Shown: piece after piece, positions 59,056 to 64,000 of the stretch
How positions within the stretch are numbered: the stretch's first letter is position 1
Layout: each line of letters begins with the position of its first letter
DNA from: Gibbula magus
Lineage: Eukaryota; Mollusca; Gastropoda; Trochida; Trochidae
DNA length: 64,000 nt
Direction of reading: 5' to 3'
Assembly: GCA_936450465.1 (NCBI GenBank)
Contig: OW388299.1
Coordinates: 37,149,548 to 37,213,547 of the forward strand
Made by a program: the position numbers and the translations under genes
Notes under the pieces: generated by a model
Database searches by the model: none
What the model saw: only the letters and a program-made list of their open reading frames with translations
Told to the model about the DNA's origin: nothing

Positions 59056-59347
59056 GTGAGGTGAGGTGAGTTGGGGTTTAACGCCACTTTCAAGAGTATT
59101 TCACTTATATCGGGGCTGCTAGTATTATGGCAGGGAGAAAGCCCGCCCCATGTGGCTATGCATTGCGGTGAAACCTGCGAGCATTGGTGGTACTACGCTG
59201 AAATTCAGTGTAGCATTGCACCAAAACCTTACTGCGTGTAGAACAGTTCTCTACTGCAGTCAAAGTTGCCGTGCCCCTGGCGGGATTCGAACCCCAGACC
59301 TCTTGATCTGAAGCCGAACGCACTACCCCCTGCGCTATCCCGCCCCC
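59056..59347 (-). mobile_element. tRNA-headed SINE, copy 6, complete with target-site duplication
   Basis: This 292-bp minus-strand element is flanked by a perfect 12-bp duplication, TCTCCCAATCAG (59044-59055, 59348-59359). The head reads GGGGGCGGGATAGCGCAGGG at the right with a B box complementary to GGATTCGAACC (59283-59293). Next come the AGAACTGTTCTACACG block and a body that lacks a short piece next to the CATTGGTGGTACTACGC junction. The 3' end is a CTCACCTCACCTCACC simple tail. This copy defines both ends of the family and shows its tail is a (TCACC)n run, not poly(A). Confidence 0.95.
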
Positions 59348-59359
59348 TCTCCCAATCAG

Positions 59360-60480
59360 ACCATCAACATAATTATTCAATGAAATTTAAATTTAAATTA
59401 AAATTATCATCAATTACACTGCTGCTGAATCCATTAGAGCCAAAGTATTCTGAATGGCCAATTTACAGGAACCATGATTTATTTACAAAGGAAATAATCT
59501 AAGATAGGCTATACTGGATTATAACACTATATTAATAAATATCAAAGAAAAATGTACTTATAAAAAAAATTCTCAAGTGACCAAGACATGTCTTTGAAAA
59601 AGTCAAAATGGCCGCTGGTGTCAGACGTTTAGCTTGGAAAAGAGTTCCTCTTTCCGTGGTGGTAATAACTTGATTGTACGTATTAATGAGCACTCGGTTT
59701 GCGTAACTATTCCAATTACGTATACCCTAGTTGGTCCCCCTCGCTGAATTGAGTTAGACCCTCACTGCTTCCAAAACGGTAAATCAATTGCAGGCACTCA
59801 GAATAATTTGGTAAAATACTATCAAAATTTCCCTGTCTGTATCTTAAGGCAGTGGCGAGCAACATTTAACAATGCATGCGATCCTCGCATTTCTTTAAAT
59901 GACGTACATGCAGTGCAGATTTTTTTATCAGCATGTTTCAGAATTATGTACTTTCGATGTTTTTCAATTCATAAATATGTCTGGGAAAATTATTCGAAAA
60001 ATGTGGAATACATAATTGAGATTTGAGGTGAAGTGATTCGGAATTATATACACCGCTTTCAAGAGTATAATTGTTATGTTAGAATAGAAAAGAAGATGAA
60101 AGAATACTCAAAAAACCCTCTGCAATGTTTTCATAATATTTGTTAATTGAAAGAATGCGTGCAGTTCTCATGAACTCGATTTATTGATTAATATTGCATT
60201 TATGAATTTTTTTAATAGATTTTTCCATTTGAAAGCTGCACTATGTGCAAAACACAGTTTATAAACACTGCACGATGTTGTAAATATAATTCAAGGGTCA
60301 TAACACAAATTACAAAATTGTTTCATTACTTAAAGAAGGTGGTCATGTCTGGGTTTTTTTAATTAATCATAACGACAATTTAATTGAAGGGCCATAACTG
60401 AACTGAACTGTAACTGTAGCTAAAGAGTTTTGACTCATATTTATCTTTGTCAACCCTTGATAATATAATAATAATCAGGG
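59360..60480. other. Unique AT-rich sequence, no gene seen
   Basis: Near 60022-60066 there is a short SINE 3'-end-like scrap (GAGGTGAAGTGATTCGGAAT..CACCGCTTTCAAGAGTAT). Otherwise nothing was recognised. Confidence 0.4.
60022..60068 (-). repeat. SINE 3'-end fragment
   Basis: GAGGTGAAGTGATTCGG and ACCGCTTTCAAGAGTAT correspond to the left (3') end of the abundant SINE (GAGGTGAGGTGATTTGG..AACGCCGCTTTCAAGAGTATTT). Only about 45 bp remain, consistent with a 5'-truncated insertion. Confidence 0.65.
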
Positions 60481-60573
60481 CATTTAATATTTCACACATA
60501 TCTACACTGAATACAAGCTCATACATTTAATATTGCACACATATCTACACTGAATACAAGCTCATACATTTAA
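60481..60573. repeat. 43-bp tandem repeat, left part
   Basis: CATTTAATATTTCACACATA, then TCTACACTGAATACAAGCTCATA, occurs twice (60481-60523, 60524-60566, alternating TTTCAC and TTGCAC). A third unit begins at 60567 and is cut at its TTAA by the element at 60574-62053. Confidence 0.95.
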
Positions 60574-62053
60574 CCCTTAACATGCGGGCGACGGAATTAT
60601 CCGGGAGGCTCATAGAGAAAAATGTTAGAACCCTTGGCGAGACCCGTACGTTGGACTTAGTGCATTTACCGGGTCAGTAATAATTATATTTGCCCCCCAG
60701 GCGAAATGCGAGACGAAGTGTGTCCGTATATCGCCACATGAAAACTTGTTTACATACATCTCGCAGATAGCCACGATAAAGAGTCTGTGTGAATGTCCGG
60801 TCGAAATATCAAGTAAAATTCACACCAAATTGCGTGTGCATTGTTGACCCGTAACGCATTGATAATTAGCTTTACAAAAGGCCAATTTTGTCGGGCTTAG
60901 CCCCCGAAGCATTAATTCGCTTGAGGCTATTTTGACCCACGTGTTTGTATTGCCTCGGGTTTGCCTCGCCCGAGACTGCTATCTGCCTCGCATCTCGCGA
61001 GACGGGGGAAAAAATCGCTAACTCGCCTTACTCCCGCACTTCATATCATGTGAGCGAATAGTTTGTTTTAAAAAAAAAATACGGCAAAATAAAGGGGAAA
61101 CAATGGACTACATTCCCATATAAAATTAGAAAATCTCAAAAAAATAATAAAGACACAGCAAGCTCCGTGAAAAAGGTCATGTTTACACTTCATAAATTTT
61201 GAAACAATCGGCGATTTTCACAACTTCTAAAACATTTATCACGGCTAAAATACTGAATGCATTTTCATAATTTTTATATCACAATAAACCGAAAAGAATA
61301 ATCTTTTATTCTATATAAAATGCGCAGATTTATTCACAGAAATAAAGATACAATTTTACCTTTCTGAGAGGCATGTGAAACCAAACGGCACACAAACTAA
61401 TCAACATATTTTCATCAGTTATGGTTCGAGGTTAGCGTTTATTTGAAAAGTCAAACAACATAACCATATTTGGGTTGACATGTGCTTATTTGTCAACTGG
61501 TTCGAGATTATGATTTCTTGGAAAAGTGCGATGAACGACCGTTTGCAATGCCGCATACATGTTGTAAGTATTGAGGATTTTATAGGTGGAAATAAAGACA
61601 AACTTTACATAGCTATAGAATTATAACCAAAGGTCGCATTCTAATAATTTTTATATCATTGTGAAGCTAGACATATTGTCTTCAATTCCGTATATAAATG
61701 GATTTTTTTTCGTTTCGTATTTATGATGTTACGAGGCCCGAATTAAAGACAATCTTTCGAAAGTAATAGAATAAAAACGAAAAAACATAGAAAATTCATT
61801 CAAAGTTTCGGGTGTGAATTAGCCATTTGTGTACGGGTGTCGCTACTTGAATTTGTATTGAACGCCCGTATATAGTCCTTATTCGCCATGTAGATGCGGT
61901 ATATTTCGTAAAAACGGTACTGGAATCGCCGCCTGGAAATTCCGCCAGCAGAGCTCGTTAGTGAATAAGCTCAAACTACTGCTGCGAGCTGCGAGCCTGT
62001 AAATTCCGCCACAGGGGCTAAAAATGGTAAAATATATATACGCAACGTAAGGG
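60574..62053. mobile_element. piggyBac-like non-autonomous element, 1480 bp
   Basis: The element is bounded by TTAA at 60570-60573 and 62054-62057. The ends are CCCTTAACATGCG and, as the complement of the right end, CCCTTACGTTGCG (10 of 13 identical). Subterminal segments also mirror each other (GGCGACGGAATTAT versus GTGGCGGAATTTAC). TTAA target duplication and CCC-starting inverted repeats are hallmarks of the piggyBac superfamily. The interior is CpG-richer than its surroundings, and no transposase-like frame is seen (longest frames about 60 codons), so it is non-autonomous or fully decayed. The 43-bp repeat unit resumes exactly across the insertion. Confidence 0.85.
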
Positions 62054-62136
62054 TTAATATTGCACACATATCTACACTGAATACAAGCTCATACATTTAA
62101 TATTTCACACATATCTACACTGAATACAAGCTCATA
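62054..62136. repeat. 43-bp tandem repeat, right part
   Basis: This completes the unit broken at 60573 and adds one more (62094-62136). Removing the insertion and one TTAA restores four head-to-tail units. Confidence 0.95.
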
Positions 62137-62194
62137 CATTCCCTGCAGTATTACCCTGTTCTAACCCAAGCAGCCAATCAAAGCGCTTGAATGT

Positions 62195-62410
62195 CACCTT
62201 CTTCACATTTACCAGGTACCCACTTGTACTGCTTGAGGCACAATTTGAACACAGTCTCTTGTCCAGGGTGACACAAGCATCTCAACTGTCTCAATCTGCG
62301 GCGGGGACTCACCCTTCTAATTTTCAAGCATTGAAGCAGGTCACCCACCCATGTTGCAAGCCAAGCCCATTGTTGCTGAACTTCACTGAAGCGGACTACT
62401 GAGCTATGTA
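62195..62410 (-). repeat. Dispersed repeat with GGTACCC core
   Basis: ACCAGGTACCCACTTGTAC, GCACAATTTGAACACAGTCT and CTTGTCCAGGGTGACACAAG match, in order, a layout I recall from widespread marine invertebrate repeats (GGTACCCATTT .. GCAAAGTGTGGATAAAGTGT .. CTTGCCCAAGG). The right part (TCTGCGGCGGGGACTCACCC) could be a decayed tRNA-like head. Confidence 0.45.
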
Positions 62411-62633
62411 CAGGAGCATGTTCCAACACAAAATATCACACATCTACTTCCTGTATCTCATGATCTATCCTTTACTATTAAATGTTCAGTGGTGGCACCT
62501 TTGCATTGCTCAGTTGTGTTCCTGTAAATTGCTTTCTCAGAATGATTTCACACTATTAACGCATTCAGCAGCTCATGGGTCAACATCCTCCTCCAATAAG
62601 TACCATGTATTTGTCAGTTGATCAAGAAATAAG

Positions 62634-63101
62634 GTGAGGTGAGGTGCTTTTGACTGCATTGCAATGAAACCTGTGTGGATCGAGGGAATCAAGGCCCTTC
62701 TGAGCGGAGAAACTTTGTATCATTATAGGAAAAAGCCTGCAGAAGTATTGCAACTATTAACTGCAATGAAGCATGTGTGTATGAGCTGGAGGTGAGATGA
62801 TTAAGAGTTAAACACTGCTTTCAGGAGTATTTCATTTAATTTAGCTGCTAGTATTAGTGCTGGGAGAAAGCCCACAACACCATGCATTGCAATGTATTGC
62901 GGTGAAACCTGAAAACAAACGGCTGGAACTAGCACACCATGGGTTGTACTGAGTGAAAATTTGGTGTAGAATTGCACCCAAACCCAGACCTCTTGATCCG
63001 AAGCCGAACACGCTAACCACTGCGCTATCCCGCCCCCTTGAGCAATCGAACCCCGGACCTAATGATCCAAAACCGAACGTGGTAACTACTGTTCCATCCC
63101 C
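62634..63101 (-). mobile_element. Composite SINE with two tRNA-like heads, one target-site duplication
   Basis: A perfect 12-bp duplication, TCAAGAAATAAG (62622-62633, 63102-63113), encloses 468 bp. On the minus strand the order is: head A (63101 to about 63040, complement of GAGCAATCGAACCCCGGACC and following), head B (63039 to about 62983, complement of GACCTCTTGATCCGAAGCCG and CTAACCACTGCGCTATCCCG), then a body with a deletion joining CACCCAAACC directly to the head, then the extra diverged body piece (62727-62789), and a CACCTCACCTCACC tail (62634-62647). Head A keeps a B box (ATCGAACCCC region) but has a degenerate A box. Confidence 0.9.
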
Positions 63102-63113
63102 TCAAGAAATAAG

Positions 63114-64000
63114 AGCCAGGTTTGACACAGAATGAAAACTGACCCTTTGGTAGACACTGTTGCAATGGACCTCCAAGAAACAACAAGTCTGAGACTCCTT
63201 TGAGTCAATGTGCCAGGGCACTTTTTTTGGAAAGACGGTAATAGTTTCCACATTTTCCTCCTGAACAAAATGACAGACTGACGGACGAACATACAAGACT
63301 GATAGACAGATGGGTGGACAAAAAGTTTCCACGAAATTGTTATATACTTTGAGAAAAAAATTCATTAATTTTTTCTGGATGAAATCAACATAAACTATTT
63401 GAAATGTTGTTGGTCAGATATTAGCTACTTTTTCTATTCTAGAAATTTTGCGAAAATAACAAATAAAATGTGTTTTCATTTATTTGGGGTCAAAAGTGAA
63501 ATAAATTATATTACTTTTGTTTCAAAGTTGATGGATGATTATGCGAAAATAGATGGAAATGTCTCTTTTAATTTACTGCATGATATTAACGCTTAATAGA
63601 ATTCGCAACTTTCATATGCATATTAACTAATTTCAAAATGCAAATGTAATATATAATATAAGTAATGTAAGCTGTTGTTGTTAAATACAATATGCTGTCG
63701 ACTGACGAGCATGCTACATATATCATATTACCTATAGGGTTGAAAATAACCGTGTTTACATTTTCAATACGAGCACGCTTATATTTCACGTTTGGCTTCC
63801 AACCATTGTGTCAGAACGAGTTCCCGTATTTCGGCTTCAGAGATGTCATAAAACAATAGTTTGTGACATCAATGTAGCTAGATTTTGCAGTTTCGAAGTA
63901 GTAGTCTATTTTCTTGCTCTTTTTAAGTAATTCCAATTTGTCCATCAATATTTTTGTTTAATTTGTGATTTCTTACCACTTGTATATAATTTTCTTTGTG
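63114..64000. other. AT-rich sequence, no gene seen
   Basis: A GACAGACTGACGGACG-like run (about 63271-63320) is the only local repetition. No gene was recognised up to the window end. Confidence 0.45.

Noticed and set aside
59283..59347. A functional tRNA gene at SINE heads
   Set aside because: The B box and part of the D arm are tRNA-like, but the sequence runs directly into the repeated SINE body, and all copies share it.

Overview
This is an AT-rich (my impression is roughly two thirds A+T) eukaryotic intergenic or intronic window with no gene I can annotate with confidence. No frame shows a long, compositionally normal coding region with splice signals, and there is no rRNA, genuine tRNA or CRISPR array. 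The repeat families point to a lophotrochozoan, most likely a mollusc. They are a tRNA-headed SINE with a (TCACC)n tail, fold-back elements beginning GGGCCG.. with CTTAG motifs, TGACCTTGA/TCAAGGTCA arrays ending in a TGTCCCCCGC hairpin, and AGGTCTTC..GAAGACCT repeats. That assignment rests on my recollection of such families and is not proven here.

Layout. 1-12.4 kb: mostly unique AT-rich DNA with short tandem arrays (1-175, 4.4-5.0, 5.6-5.8, 6.8-7.3, 8.8-9.3 kb), one SINE (1.49 kb) and a tiny LINE 3' end with a 14-bp target-site duplication (7055-7132). 12.4-14.1 kb: an array of about 130-150 bp units split by a 400-bp fold-back insertion carrying two perfect CRE palindromes. 14.1-28.9 kb: unique DNA, further diverged tandem arrays (17.9-19.0, 24.8-25.9 kb), two recent tandem duplications (20.2, 26.1 kb), and a cluster of fold-back elements around a SINE (22.6-23.8 kb). 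29.2-30.5 kb: a 69-bp minisatellite of 19 copies. 30.5-42.7 kb: unique DNA, tandem repeats, small MITEs, a SINE, a faint protein-like fragment (34.99-35.27 kb) and a CAGGTG cluster (41.2-41.8 kb). 42.8-44.4 kb: a repeat complex (nuclear-receptor-like motif array, GC hairpin, 22-bp minisatellite, AGGTCTTC element). 45.3-50.4 kb: a 5-kb pyrimidine-rich block of two adjoining minisatellites with higher-order duplications. 52.4-54.2 kb: the opposite, polypurine-rich on the + strand, with an embedded SINE. 54.5-54.9 kb: the best candidate regulatory/conserved non-coding block. 55-64 kb: TTAA-flanked MITEs, three SINEs (two composite), and a 1480-bp TTAA-flanked piggyBac-like non-autonomous element inserted in a 43-bp tandem repeat.

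No genes work together here. What can be read is a history of insertion and tandem expansion: several elements carry exact target-site duplications, and several sit inside pre-existing tandem arrays, so their relative order of arrival can be deduced. The long open frames over 29.2-30.5 and 45.2-50.4 kb are by-products of stop-free repeats and are not annotated as genes.
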